From a virus, in the IMG/VR virus record IMGVR_UViG_3300007623_000010, positions 1 through 54,142 of that record: a stretch of DNA of 54,142 nt; one strand, 5' to 3'. The translations under genes and the position numbers were made by a program. Of the stretch, positions 7,942-15,967 are shown one piece after another. Each line of letters opens with the position of its first letter. Positions within the stretch are counted from its first letter, which is position 1. The notes under the pieces are model-generated. The model saw nothing but the letters and a program-made list of their open reading frames with translations. It was not told the DNA's origin and ran no database searches.

Positions 7942-9537
7942 ATGAAGAAGTTTGAAGCAACTTGGCGCGACGGTTTTAAGTTTTACGAAAGATACTACGA
8001 TACTGATCTAAACCGTTCAATGCATCGTGTAATTAATCTCCCATACGAGTGGTACGAACCATCAAGCACCGGACTTTATTCATATATTCTTGATGACTCA
8101 ATTAAGCTTGACAAAAAGCAAGGTAATGCTAAGCAAGGCCGTGATCATTACGGTTTTCTTGATCCAATGTACCGTAACATTCGTGATAATTACTGGAACA
8201 AAGATGCTTACAATCTTAAGCCACGTGTTTGGTATCTAGATATTGAAACGCGTGTTGGTACGTGTAGCACTGGTTTTCCTGTTCCCGAGAAAGCAGCAGA
8301 ACCTATATCTTTGATCCAGATCTTTGATTCTGAAACTGACGCGGTTATTATGCTTGGCGTACGTGAATGGAAACATCAGAATTCATACGATTTTGAATAC
8401 CCAGTAAAATACATCAAATGTGATGATGAAATCCATCTAATCGAAACATACCTAAAACTATTCCAAGCAATGAACCCGTTAATCATCTACGCTTGGAACG
8501 GCTTAGGATTCGATTATCCTTACATTTACAATCGTCTCAAAAATCTTGGCATGGATACTAATAAACTTAGTAACTATGGTGGTGTATCGTATTCAGAAAG
8601 CGAATTCCAAGGCCGTCTTGAATTTAAATTTAACGCTAATGGCCACTTCTATATTGATTTGATGAATGTTTACAAAAAGTTTGTATTCAGTCCTCGTCCA
8701 TCATATTCGTTGGACTCTATTGCTGAAATTGAACTAGGTGAAAACAAAGTTGATCACTCCGAGTATTCAGGGTTTGACGACTTTTACACCGGTAAATACA
8801 ACATTCCAGAAAATCCAAACGAAAAACAGTTGAACTCAGCAATCTATAAAGAAGCGATCGCTGGCAATATAGAAGAAGTAAAAGAATTAGCACACTCTGA
8901 ATTCTGTTACTACGGCTATAAAGATCCATTGCTTATTAAAAAGATCGACGACAAACAGAACTTTACAGCTCTTATGCTTATGATTGCTGAAAAAATGGGT
9001 GTACAAATTGGTGACAGTACAGGAACGGTAAAGCCGTGGTCACAGTATATCCTTAATAAATCAATGATGAATATGCAGGTAATGCCTCCACGTACGGAAA
9101 ACGATTCACCCCACGTTGTTGGCGGTTATGTACGTGATCCGAATAAAGGTAAACACAAATGGGTAATATCTGCCGACGTTAACTCAATGTATCCTCTTCT
9201 TGGAATGGTTGGTTTCAATATGAGTCCTGAAACTTATGTTGAAAAATATAACCTTCCTCCAGAACTTAGAGATATTGTACTCGCTAAGTTTAATGACCAA
9301 GATGAAGAAAAACGATTAAATATGGATGAATCAATTTGGAATGCAACTACCGAATTGTTGAACAAACATAATCTTGCACTAGGTATCAATGGTGCGGTAT
9401 TTAAGAAAGATAAGATTGGCATGGTTCCTGAAATGGTGCAAGACATCTATGATTCAAGGAAACAAGCTAAGAAAACGATGTTCAAATATCAACAGCAAAA
9501 AATCAAAATCAATGAGTTAATTAAGGAAAAATCATGA
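7942..9537 (+). CDS. 43A: DNA polymerase, N-terminal fragment (exonuclease and motif A)
   Basis: This is the first 531 residues of a family B polymerase. The 3'-5' exonuclease motifs are present: DIET (100-103), NGLGFDYPY (about 190) and YGYKDPLL. Polymerase motif A follows as SADVNSMYP (about 412-420). The fragment stops after the first fingers helix (QDIYDSRKQAKK), before motif B. Motifs B and C are on the separate gene at 10024. Together the parts (531 + 372) match T4 gp43 (898 residues), so both should be needed and assemble in trans. Split gp43 is known in some T4-like Aeromonas phages, where a homing endonuclease lies in the gap. The stop overlaps the next ATG (ATGA). Confidence 0.92.
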   Translation: MKKFEATWRDGFKFYERYYDTDLNRSMHRVINLPYEWYEPSSTGLYSYILDDSIKLDKKQGNAKQGRDHYGFLDPMYRNIRDNYWNKDAYNLKPRVWYLDIETRVGTCSTGFPVPEKAAEPISLIQIFDSETDAVIMLGVREWKHQNSYDFEYPVKYIKCDDEIHLIETYLKLFQAMNPLIIYAWNGLGFDYPYIYNRLKNLGMDTNKLSNYGGVSYSESEFQGRLEFKFNANGHFYIDLMNVYKKFVFSPRPSYSLDSIAEIELGENKVDHSEYSGFDDFYTGKYNIPENPNEKQLNSAIYKEAIAGNIEEVKELAHSEFCYYGYKDPLLIKKIDDKQNFTALMLMIAEKMGVQIGDSTGTVKPWSQYILNKSMMNMQVMPPRTENDSPHVVGGYVRDPNKGKHKWVISADVNSMYPLLGMVGFNMSPETYVEKYNLPPELRDIVLAKFNDQDEEKRLNMDESIWNATTELLNKHNLALGINGAVFKKDKIGMVPEMVQDIYDSRKQAKKTMFKYQQQKIKINELIKEKS

Positions 9538-9824
9538 AAATTGTAGAAAATGGCAAAGTAGCAGTAGCAGTTAGTTATGGCTTTGGCGCAGGATGGAGTA
9601 CATGGAACAGCGTCTCTCCATTTGATGCGCAGTTTAATCAACTCTTTTTAGAAGGTCGTCACGAAGAAGCAGTTCTATTGGCTGATCGCCACGGGCATGT
9701 TTCTGATGGAATTTTTGATATTGAGATCGTATGGGTACCAGAAGGAACTGAATTTTTCATCCGCGAAGATGACGGTGCAGAATCAATTCACTTTAAACAG
9801 GACATCCCATGGCAAGTGGCGTAA
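9534..9824 (+). CDS. Conserved small protein inside split polymerase
   Basis: This 96-residue protein begins by ATGA overlap with 43A. Its signature is VSYGFGAGWSTWN (12-24), followed by FDIEIVWVPEGTEFFI and a charged C-terminus. I recall similar small conserved proteins in phages and bacteria without a known function. It is not an endonuclease by sequence. Its place between the polymerase halves and its overlaps on both sides mean its expression is coupled to the polymerase. Confidence 0.65.
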   Translation: MKIVENGKVAVAVSYGFGAGWSTWNSVSPFDAQFNQLFLEGRHEEAVLLADRHGHVSDGIFDIEIVWVPEGTEFFIREDDGAESIHFKQDIPWQVA

Positions 9825-10027
9825 ATGAAATAACGTCTAAGACTTGCAAAACTTGTGGTAAAACGAAAGAATTAAAAAAGTTTTATCACAAGTTCAAACA
9901 TGAAAAGTTGCAGTGTTGTGCACATTGTAAAGATTGCTGTAAAGTTTTGCGTCAGCAGAAAGAAACAAAGCAAATTAAGCAAGTACTAGGTATAATATCT
10001 AATATGAATTTAGAAGGACGACTATGA
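9809..10027 (+). CDS. Small zinc-finger protein, possible homing-endonuclease remnant
   Basis: This 72-residue protein has CKTCGKTKEL (13-22) and a Cys cluster CCAHCKDCC (36-44), so it likely binds zinc. The CxxCG-KxxxF-Y pattern followed by CxxC resembles the N-terminal zinc ribbon of phage HNH endonucleases, but no HNH catalytic part follows. It overlaps the previous gene by 16 bases and the 43B start by four (ATGA). It may be a relic of the mobile endonuclease that split gene 43, or a zinc-binding factor for the polymerase. A promoter for 43B lies inside its coding sequence. Confidence 0.6.
   Translation: MASGVNEITSKTCKTCGKTKELKKFYHKFKHEKLQCCAHCKDCCKVLRQQKETKQIKQVLGIISNMNLEGRL
9975..9996 (+). 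promoter_or_regulatory. Internal TTAA-N12-TATAAT promoter for 43B
   Basis: TTAAGC starts at 9975, exactly 16 bp before TATAAT (9991-9996), inside the zinc-finger ORF. The site ends about 28 bp before the 43B ATG, so the C-terminal polymerase half can be transcribed on its own. Confidence 0.55.
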
Positions 10028-11142
10028 AAGACCCATTAGATTATACAGACGATGAACTAAACGCAATGTCAGTCGACGAACTAAAACAACTTGCACAAGA
10101 AGCAGAATACAAAGAAGGACTCTTCAATACGAGACAGCTCGTTGAAAAGGTACTTATTAACTCACTTTATGGTGCTCTTGCGAATAAGTACTTTCCACTA
10201 TTCAATGAACAAATGGCAGCTGCTATCACCGGTAATGGTAGATACTTTATTCAAAAGCTAGCTAACTACATTGAGAATACACTTCAGGGTCTTCTACCGC
10301 AGGAAAAACCGTATATTGTTTATGGCGATACTGACTCAGTTTATTATCATGTTGAACCTTTCGTAGAAAAATACATTGAAAATAACCCTGGGCAAAGCAT
10401 TGATCACTATGTTACATGGGCTGATTCATTTGAACAAAAAGTAATCCAACCCGTTATTCAGAAAACAATTGACGATTTTGCTACTGAACTAAATGCATAT
10501 AACGTAGGTGCTATCGGCGCAGAACGTGAAATCATTGCTGATGCAGCAGTCTTTACAGCTAAGAAAAAGTACTATGCACGTGTTAGAGATTCAGAAGGTA
10601 CACGTTTCCCCGAGTCAGACCCTTACATTAAAGTTATGGGCCTTGAAATCGCTAAATCAAGTACTCCTACATGGGCTAAGAAAAAGCTTAAAGAAGCTAT
10701 TCCTCATATTCTTGATAAAGATGAAAATGATTTACGCGACTGGGTTAACGAAATTAAGCAAGAATTCATTACTACCAATCCAAACAATATCGCATTGATC
10801 GGTGGTGTATCCAATCTTAACTATGATCTTCAAAAAGATAAAGGTGTGCCAATTGGTTCTCGTGCTGCTTTAGTACATAATGATTATGTTCAAACTCATG
10901 GACTAGCAGAAAAGTATTCACCTATTCAAGCTGGCGATAAGTGTAAGCGTCTATTTTTACAACAACCCAATGTATTTAATAGCAACATTATTGCTTATAC
11001 AAATGATGCTTTCGTTAACGAAATTGATTGTATTGATTTTGATACAAACTTTGAAAAAGGTTTCTTATCGGCGTTGAAATTAATGGTTGAACCTTTGAAC
11101 TACGATCTTGAAAAAGAAACAGCGAATTTAGATGATTGGTAA
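10024..11142 (+). CDS. 43B: DNA polymerase, C-terminal fragment (motifs B and C)
   Basis: This 372-residue protein starts with an acidic helical segment, then family B motif B (KVLINSLYG, 42-50) and motif C (YGDTDSVYY, 100-108), followed by the palm and thumb regions and a KKKYYARV segment. It completes the polymerase begun at 7942. Its ATG overlaps the preceding stop (ATGA), and it has its own promoter upstream. The C-terminus ends ANLDDW. In T4 and RB69 gp43 the extreme C-terminus is the gp45 clamp-binding peptide, so this tail is a good candidate for the same role. Confidence 0.92.
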   Translation: MKDPLDYTDDELNAMSVDELKQLAQEAEYKEGLFNTRQLVEKVLINSLYGALANKYFPLFNEQMAAAITGNGRYFIQKLANYIENTLQGLLPQEKPYIVYGDTDSVYYHVEPFVEKYIENNPGQSIDHYVTWADSFEQKVIQPVIQKTIDDFATELNAYNVGAIGAEREIIADAAVFTAKKKYYARVRDSEGTRFPESDPYIKVMGLEIAKSSTPTWAKKKLKEAIPHILDKDENDLRDWVNEIKQEFITTNPNNIALIGGVSNLNYDLQKDKGVPIGSRAALVHNDYVQTHGLAEKYSPIQAGDKCKRLFLQQPNVFNSNIIAYTNDAFVNEIDCIDFDTNFEKGFLSALKLMVEPLNYDLEKETANLDDW

Positions 11143-11147
11143 AAAAA

Positions 11148-11354
11148 ATGAAAATTAACGATGAAGAAATTACAGATATTGTTATTGATAGTTTATCAGA
11201 TTTGTTAGAATCACTTGAAAATGACATTAAAGATCTTATCACTTTTACTGCAGGCTCAGATCACGTACCAGGAGACGTTGTGGCTTCACTCCAATTATTG
11301 ACAAAAAAGAGAAGCGCAGTCTCACAAGTTTTAAAATTGTACATGGCTGAATGA
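11148..11354 (+). CDS. Small acidic helical protein, unknown
   Basis: This protein of about 68 residues starts MKINDEE, five bases after the 43B stop; a TTG at 11136 in the same frame is less likely. It is acidic and predicted helical (LLESLENDIKDLI). It occupies the position of regA in T4, but neither its length nor its sequence resembles RegA. Function unknown. Confidence 0.5.
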   Translation: MKINDEEITDIVIDSLSDLLESLENDIKDLITFTAGSDHVPGDVVASLQLLTKKRSAVSQVLKLYMAE

Positions 11355-11357
11355 ATG

Positions 11358-11379
11358 TTTAGCTTAAGTGTGGTATAAT
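11358..11379 (+). promoter_or_regulatory. TTAA-class promoter upstream of gene 62
   Basis: TTTAGC (one mismatch to TTAAGC) starts 16 bp before TATAAT (11374-11379), which has an extended -10 TGG. Gene 62 begins about 30 bp downstream. Confidence 0.5.
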
Positions 11380-11409
11380 TGATAAATTACAACGAAAGGA
11401 CATGTTCTT

Positions 11410-11796
11410 ATGTTTAAAACAATGACCGGTGTGTTGGACCCTAAGAAAAATCCAAAACCAGAAGAAATTCAAAAGATTCCTTCGTACATTTTTTGTCAAT
11501 GGTTGGCAGGTAATCCTCACACAATTCTTGCCGCTAATCAGATCAATTACTACGATGACATTCCTATTGAATGCCAATACCAAATGATTAAAACTGTATT
11601 TGCTGGAAAAGTCAAATACATTCCATACGTTAAAGGAGCAACAATAGATAAACAAAAATCAATTGAATATGTTTCTAAACACTTCAAAATATCAGAAGAA
11701 AAGGCAAGAGAATATGTTGAATTGATTGATCCTGAAGAACTAGAAAACATCAAAAAAATCTATTCTGAATACGAATTGAAGAAAGGTAAATCATGA
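11410..11796 (+). CDS. 62: Sliding clamp loader small subunit
   Basis: This 128-residue protein fits the phage clamp-loader A subunit family. It has the hydrophobic IPSYIFCQWLAGNPHTILAANQIN segment (residues 24-47), then a block resembling QYxFLxxxVxxxKRxxKW (CQYQMIKTVFAGKVKYIPYVK), then a helical tail (EKAREYVELIDPEELENIKKIY) as in short cyanophage-type gp62. T4 gp62 is longer (187 residues). It partners gp44 (5 kb upstream) to load gp45. It overlaps the next gene by four bases. Confidence 0.7.
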   Translation: MFKTMTGVLDPKKNPKPEEIQKIPSYIFCQWLAGNPHTILAANQINYYDDIPIECQYQMIKTVFAGKVKYIPYVKGATIDKQKSIEYVSKHFKISEEKAREYVELIDPEELENIKKIYSEYELKKGKS

Positions 11797-12722
11797 GTGA
11801 ATTAATCGTCGGAACACATAACGACTTAGACGCGCTAGGCTCAATGTTGAATATTGAATTCGCGTATCCTAATATTAAAAAGAAGTATTTTCACACAAAT
11901 TATGCGGACATTCCAAAATTTGTTGATGAAATGATTGTATATGCGCAACAGAACGGTATTAAAGGTTTTCTACTTCCTGACGTGTCGTTCTCTGATAATA
12001 AAGATTCACTACGAAAGCTATATAACGCTGGTAAAGTTGTTGTTATCGACCATCATATGTATCCTGAAGGATTTTGGGATGAGTTTCCAGAAATGACAAT
12101 TGTTCATGATAAAACAAAATCTGCAACTAAATTGTGCAATGAATATTTTAAAAATACTGGTAAAAATAAACATCTAGATCAATTAACGACAGTGATTGAT
12201 ATTTACGACATTTGGCAAAAAGATGAAAAGGCTTTTTCATTTTCACAAGATCTTAATGAATATTTTTGGCATAAAGTTCGTGCAACATCTATTGAAACTT
12301 TATTAAACGAGATCGTTGATGTTGATTACAATCTGCCAAGTGATTTTACCGGTGTCGTCCAAAACATCAAAGAAACATACACTAAAGCGATGGATGAATA
12401 TGAAACACGTAAGTTGATTCATAGAAGTGGCGATATTACTATTTGTTTTATTGACGATTGGTTTAACCAAGTAATGTTGAAAGAACATGAAAATAATCAA
12501 AATTTCGTTATAGGAATTAATTCATATGGAATTACGCGTATCAGGATTAACCAAGACTCGCCGTATAGTGTTGAGCAAATTAATAAGCTAAGATTGGCTC
12601 TTACCGGAAATGCAGAATACGGACACCTACATGCTTTTACGTATAAAGTTGATAATGGACTTGACAATCTGATGAAAGAAGCGCAAAGAATCGTCGAATC
12701 TATAAACAGTATTAAGGAGTAG
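11793..12722 (+). CDS. DHH-family phosphoesterase
   Basis: This 309-residue protein has HNDLDALGS (9-17, the HxDxD metal motif), LLPDVSFS (60-67), VVVIDHHM (about 83-90, the DHH signature) and a C-terminal DHHA1-like motif YGHLHAFTYK. Such enzymes are Mn-dependent nucleases or phosphatases (RecJ, nano-RNase, c-di-NMP phosphodiesterases). No RecJ-type OB domain is visible, so a small-substrate or nanoRNA hydrolase is more likely. Its start overlaps the gene 62 stop, which places it in the replication operon. Confidence 0.8.
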   Translation: MSELIVGTHNDLDALGSMLNIEFAYPNIKKKYFHTNYADIPKFVDEMIVYAQQNGIKGFLLPDVSFSDNKDSLRKLYNAGKVVVIDHHMYPEGFWDEFPEMTIVHDKTKSATKLCNEYFKNTGKNKHLDQLTTVIDIYDIWQKDEKAFSFSQDLNEYFWHKVRATSIETLLNEIVDVDYNLPSDFTGVVQNIKETYTKAMDEYETRKLIHRSGDITICFIDDWFNQVMLKEHENNQNFVIGINSYGITRIRINQDSPYSVEQINKLRLALTGNAEYGHLHAFTYKVDNGLDNLMKEAQRIVESINSIKE

Positions 12723-12724
12723 CA

Positions 12725-12895
12725 ATGTGGGCAATTTGGGCTAAAGCTCTTGGTAGCAAGGCTTATGAAGATGATAAATCTGCAGACAAAGTTGCTATAA
12801 TTCGGAGTGTTATTGTTGTTTTTGAACTTTTAGTCGGAGTTTTTATTATTTTGAATGCAATTGCTAACCACGGTGTAAGTTTACTTGGTTTTTAA
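12725..12895 (+). CDS. Small membrane protein
   Basis: This 56-codon ORF starts two bases after the DHH gene stop, with aaggag just upstream. The protein has an amphipathic N-terminus (MWAIWAKALGSKAYEDDKSA) and one clear membrane helix (about residues 28-48, VIVVFELLVGVFIILNAIA). Similar small WAIWAK-type proteins occur in other T4-like phages without known function. The upstream element of the next promoter lies in its last codons. Confidence 0.7.
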   Translation: MWAIWAKALGSKAYEDDKSADKVAIIRSVIVVFELLVGVFIILNAIANHGVSLLGF

Positions 12896-12913
12896 ACAAT
12901 TATTTGATATAAT
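12892..12913 (+). promoter_or_regulatory. TTAA-N12-TATAAT promoter for helicase 41
   Basis: TTAAAC at 12892 lies 16 bp before TATAAT (12908-12913), with an extended -10 TGA. Gene 41 starts 30 bp downstream. Confidence 0.6.
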
Positions 12914-12943
12914 ACTACAAATCGAAATTATTGAAGGAATGTT

Positions 12944-14503
12944 ATGAACGAATTCGAACCTATACTCTTGAAAAAACTTACGCATAATGGCGAATTCTTT
13001 GGCAAGGTTATGCCTATTCTCAAGAGCAAATATTTTGTTGATATTGGCAACAAAGAGTTGTTTAAACTAGTCAAAGAATATTATAGCGAATATCGTAACA
13101 TCCCTTCATTGACTGAACTTGTTGCTAAAGTTAAAAACGTTAGTAATGCAGAAATTCGTGCAGAAATTATTAAATCGTTGCAATCACTAAACGCAACAGA
13201 CGAAGTTCAGAATATCGATTTTATGTGTGATGAAACTGTACAATGGGTTAAAGACGCCATGTACATGGAATCACTTCAGATCGGTTCAGATGGTCTGATG
13301 AAAAAAGACGATGCGCTAAAACTAAAAGCAAAGGCCATTATGGAAGACATGGCTAAGGTCAGTATTGATAGTGATCTTGGACTTGACTTTGACGATATTG
13401 ATTCAATGATCGAATATTATTCTGAACGACATACTGGTATCAAGACTGCGCACAAGGAACTAAACTATCGTCTTGGACCGGGTTTCTTGCCCGGTACGTT
13501 ATCAGTTATTTTGGCAGCTTCTGGCGTAGGTAAATCATTGTTGATGACTGATCTTATTTCAGGTATGATTAAGAAAGGTAAAAATTGTCTATTGATTTCG
13601 CTAGAAATGGCGGATAAAGAAATCATGAAACGTGTTCATGCTAACGCAATGGATTTGCCTATTAACTCATTGATTGATTTGTCTAAAACCAAAGGTGAAC
13701 TTGACAAAATTACTGATCGACCTATTCTAGACAAAGAACAAATTTTATCCGCATACAATCGAATGAAAACAAGTGGTGATTGTGGTAAGTTCTTCGTTAA
13801 AGATTATCCTTCTGGTAGTTTTTCACCGCTGATGCTTGAACAATTGGTTGAGTCTTTTAAAATCGAAAAGAATATTGAATTTGACATTGTTTTCGTTGAC
13901 TATCTTGGCATTATGAAATCGGATCTATTGTCTCCAGCGGCAGGTCTATATTCTTACATCAAATCAATTGCTGAAGAAACTCGTGCAGTTGCTAAGAAAC
14001 TTCAATTACCAATTATCTCAGCGTCTCAGTTGAATCGTTCAGCAACTAATAATATCGATGATGCAGATAACTCAAACGTATCTGATTCCATGGGTACTGT
14101 TATGACTGCTGACTTTATGATGTTTCTTCTTCAAAATGAAGAAATGAAGGAAAAGAAAGAAATCGTTTGTAAAATTACAAAGAACCGTTTTGCTGGTCGC
14201 ACTGATACATGGATGATGAATATCGATTATGAACACATGCGTTTCAGTGATATGCTTATACAGAATGCTGGTACAGATATGAGCAATCTTGATGTAAGTA
14301 CAACACTTGGAATTAATGATAATAATATCAATGACGATTTTGGAATCATTACTGCAGAAAAACAAGAAAAGGCAGAAGCATTTGCTAATCAAGAAGTGAA
14401 AGATATTGTTCGTGAAGATGTTGTAAAAGTTATTGAATCCGATAAAAAGAAAGATCCTTTTGCTAACGACATCGATGATATTTTTAAAGAATTAGGAATT
14501 TAA
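12944..14503 (+). CDS. 41: Replicative DNA helicase (primase-helicase)
   Basis: This 519-residue DnaB-family hexameric helicase (T4: 475) has an N-terminal helical domain and then a RecA core with Walker A AASGVGKS (about 198-205), LLISLEM, Walker B FDIVFVDYLGIM and the SQLNRSA motif with a following KNR element. It unwinds the fork and pairs with primase gp61 (38944). The acidic C-terminal extension of about 60 residues ends DDIFKELGI and is longer than in T4. Ribosome site gaaggaatgtt. Confidence 0.92.
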   Translation: MNEFEPILLKKLTHNGEFFGKVMPILKSKYFVDIGNKELFKLVKEYYSEYRNIPSLTELVAKVKNVSNAEIRAEIIKSLQSLNATDEVQNIDFMCDETVQWVKDAMYMESLQIGSDGLMKKDDALKLKAKAIMEDMAKVSIDSDLGLDFDDIDSMIEYYSERHTGIKTAHKELNYRLGPGFLPGTLSVILAASGVGKSLLMTDLISGMIKKGKNCLLISLEMADKEIMKRVHANAMDLPINSLIDLSKTKGELDKITDRPILDKEQILSAYNRMKTSGDCGKFFVKDYPSGSFSPLMLEQLVESFKIEKNIEFDIVFVDYLGIMKSDLLSPAAGLYSYIKSIAEETRAVAKKLQLPIISASQLNRSATNNIDDADNSNVSDSMGTVMTADFMMFLLQNEEMKEKKEIVCKITKNRFAGRTDTWMMNIDYEHMRFSDMLIQNAGTDMSNLDVSTTLGINDNNINDDFGIITAEKQEKAEAFANQEVKDIVREDVVKVIESDKKKDPFANDIDDIFKELGI

Positions 14504-14504
14504 T

Positions 14505-14939
14505 ATGCAAGAAATAAAAGAACCAGAAGTAACAGCGTTTGTCGGTGTATCATTCGGAAATCATGTAATATATAATGTTGTTGAGCGAGAAGGAGAATTT
14601 GAATATACTGGAATGAGTATTATTCATTTTCTCAAAAGCGACAAAAACGCGTTTGCAGCTCGAATAGTTGAGAGCCAGAATTATCAATCAATCAAGGTTA
14701 TTCTAGATGACTCTGTTGTTTTTGGCGAAAGAAATCTATACGCAGATTCTAATATCGATTCATTTACTAGTGTATATAACCATATGCACACCGCAGGTGG
14801 CAGTGATTATTACTATATTTACGATATTATTAAAGACATCATTTATATTAAAACACCTGAGATGAGCCGTGTAATTGCTGTTGACTTTCATTCAAGTTTA
14901 GATGTTAGAAAATTTATAAATAAAATTAAAACTAACTAA
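14505..14939 (+). CDS. Unknown protein downstream of helicase
   Basis: This 144-residue mixed alpha/beta protein starts one base after the gene 41 stop, so translation is probably coupled. It has a Tyr-rich stretch (GGSDYYYIYDIIKD) and no recognised motif. The last codons contain a TATAAATA late promoter for the next gene. Function unknown. Confidence 0.6.
   Translation: MQEIKEPEVTAFVGVSFGNHVIYNVVEREGEFEYTGMSIIHFLKSDKNAFAARIVESQNYQSIKVILDDSVVFGERNLYADSNIDSFTSVYNHMHTAGGSDYYYIYDIIKDIIYIKTPEMSRVIAVDFHSSLDVRKFINKIKTN
14915..14922 (+). promoter_or_regulatory. T4-type late promoter
   Basis: TATAAATA lies 28 bp upstream of the head-core-like gene and inside the end of the preceding gene. It matches the T4 late -10 element recognised by gp55 RNA polymerase. 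Confidence 0.7.
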
Positions 14940-14949
14940 GGAATTACGT

Positions 14950-15681
14950 ATGGGCTCTTTCAAATCGTTTCTTGCAGAGAATGAAGATTTATTTCAACAG
15001 ATTACCGATATTTTAGATGAATTGTCTGAAGATGAAATTGACGAATTAGGATATGTGTTATATAGTGACTTCTTCACAGATACAGATGATGTAGAAGACG
15101 ACGAAGATATTCAAGAATTCAGTAAAGAAGACGTCATTGACATGATTAAGGAACTAGGTCCTGATATGTACGAAGCAATTCTTGAGATGCTCGAAGATGA
15201 TGATGAAGACGATGATGATGAAGACGACGATGATGAAGACGACGATGATGATGAAGACATGGATGAATCTTCTCCTCTAGAAATGATTAAAAAATTCCTA
15301 GGAAAGAAAATTTTCCATAAAAATTATCAAGCTGCTCTCGAAATGATGAAGAAAACTGGTAGATCAGCAGCTGATATTGCTCGTGTTTTTGATCATGTAG
15401 ATGCACGTGAACTTGACAAACTAGCGACTCAAATGAACGAAGCTGTTTCAAGATTCATGAAAGCTCGTAACATGAATAAGAAAAAACGAAAATTTATGTC
15501 AACGTCAAAGGCTGAACTACGTAGAACCAAAGCACAACGTCGCCGAGATGCTCGCAAAAATAAAGCAAAGGCTAGAAGATATTACAAAGCAAATAAAGCC
15601 AAAATCGCTAAATATCAGAAATCAAGAAGTGATGCTATAAAGAAAGGCAAACATAAAGTTAAGAAAAGACGCAACGCTTAA
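14950..15681 (+). CDS. Acidic-basic head-core-like protein with capsid tag
   Basis: The 243-residue protein begins MGSFKSFLAEN, with L-A-E cleavable by a gp21-type protease. It then has an acidic helical part, a run of about 25 Asp/Glu residues (81-105) and, after residue 165, a highly basic C-terminus rich in Lys/Arg (RRTKAQRRRDARKNKAK). T4 prohead core proteins gp67 and gp68 are acidic and cleaved by gp21, and T4 internal proteins are basic and DNA-binding; this chain combines both. Late expression is supported by TATAAATA at 14915. I infer an internal head or scaffold-core protein; homology is not shown. Confidence 0.6.
   Translation: MGSFKSFLAENEDLFQQITDILDELSEDEIDELGYVLYSDFFTDTDDVEDDEDIQEFSKEDVIDMIKELGPDMYEAILEMLEDDDEDDDDEDDDDEDDDDDEDMDESSPLEMIKKFLGKKIFHKNYQAALEMMKKTGRSAADIARVFDHVDARELDKLATQMNEAVSRFMKARNMNKKKRKFMSTSKAELRRTKAQRRRDARKNKAKARRYYKANKAKIAKYQKSRSDAIKKGKHKVKKRRNA
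15192..15267 (+). repeat. GAT/GAA/GAC triplet-repeat tract
   Basis: An imperfect run of GATGAT(GAT)GAAGAC units encodes the Asp/Glu tract. Such tracts expand and contract by slippage, so length variation between isolates is expected. Confidence 0.75.
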
Positions 15682-15693
15682 CCTGTTTAAACG

Positions 15694-15735
15694 CTTAAAG
15701 CGGCTTTAAGACAATAATAAATACATTAAAGCCGC
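15694..15735 (+). promoter_or_regulatory. Alternative-hairpin leader
   Basis: Two mutually exclusive hairpins share one arm. CTTAAAG (15694-15700) pairs with CTTTAAG (15704-15710). GCGGCTTTAA (15700-15709) pairs perfectly with TTAAAGCCGC (15726-15735) over a 16-nt loop. No T tract follows. The TTG-start gene begins 17 bp downstream, so a riboswitch-like or attenuator role is possible. Confidence 0.4.
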
Positions 15736-15751
15736 ACATAAGGAAATAAAA

Positions 15752-15967
15752 TTGTTTGAATTATACTTTAAAGAAATCCTAGAAAACACAGATGTACTTT
15801 ATTATAATTATAGAGGGATTTCAAAAAAGGAATACCCAAAGTGGGAAGGTTGGAAAATCATAGCTCAATATAAAGAATTGAACTATGACATTAAAGAAAT
15901 ACAAGACGAAAAATTGGATACATTAGTAAAAAATTTTTATTACATCAAATATCTCGAAGAAGGTTAA
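15752..15967 (+). CDS. Small late-region protein with TTG start
   Basis: This 71-residue protein starts at TTG 15752, with aaggaaat seven bases upstream and no usable ATG nearby. The segment WEGWKIIAQYKELNYDIKE followed by LVKNFYYIKYLEEG suggests a compact helical fold; no firm family. Its 3' end overlaps the terminase gene's 3' end by four bases on the opposite strand. Confidence 0.55.
   Translation: MFELYFKEILENTDVLYYNYRGISKKEYPKWEGWKIIAQYKELNYDIKEIQDEKLDTLVKNFYYIKYLEEG

Noticed and set aside
9534-10027. Intron or intein within gene 43
   Set aside because: Each polymerase half has its own stop or start with ATGA overlaps, no intein motifs are present, and the insert encodes two separate ORFs.
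11143-11409. regA between 43 and 62
   Set aside because: The small ORF there is acidic, about 68 residues, with none of the RegA sequence (122 residues).
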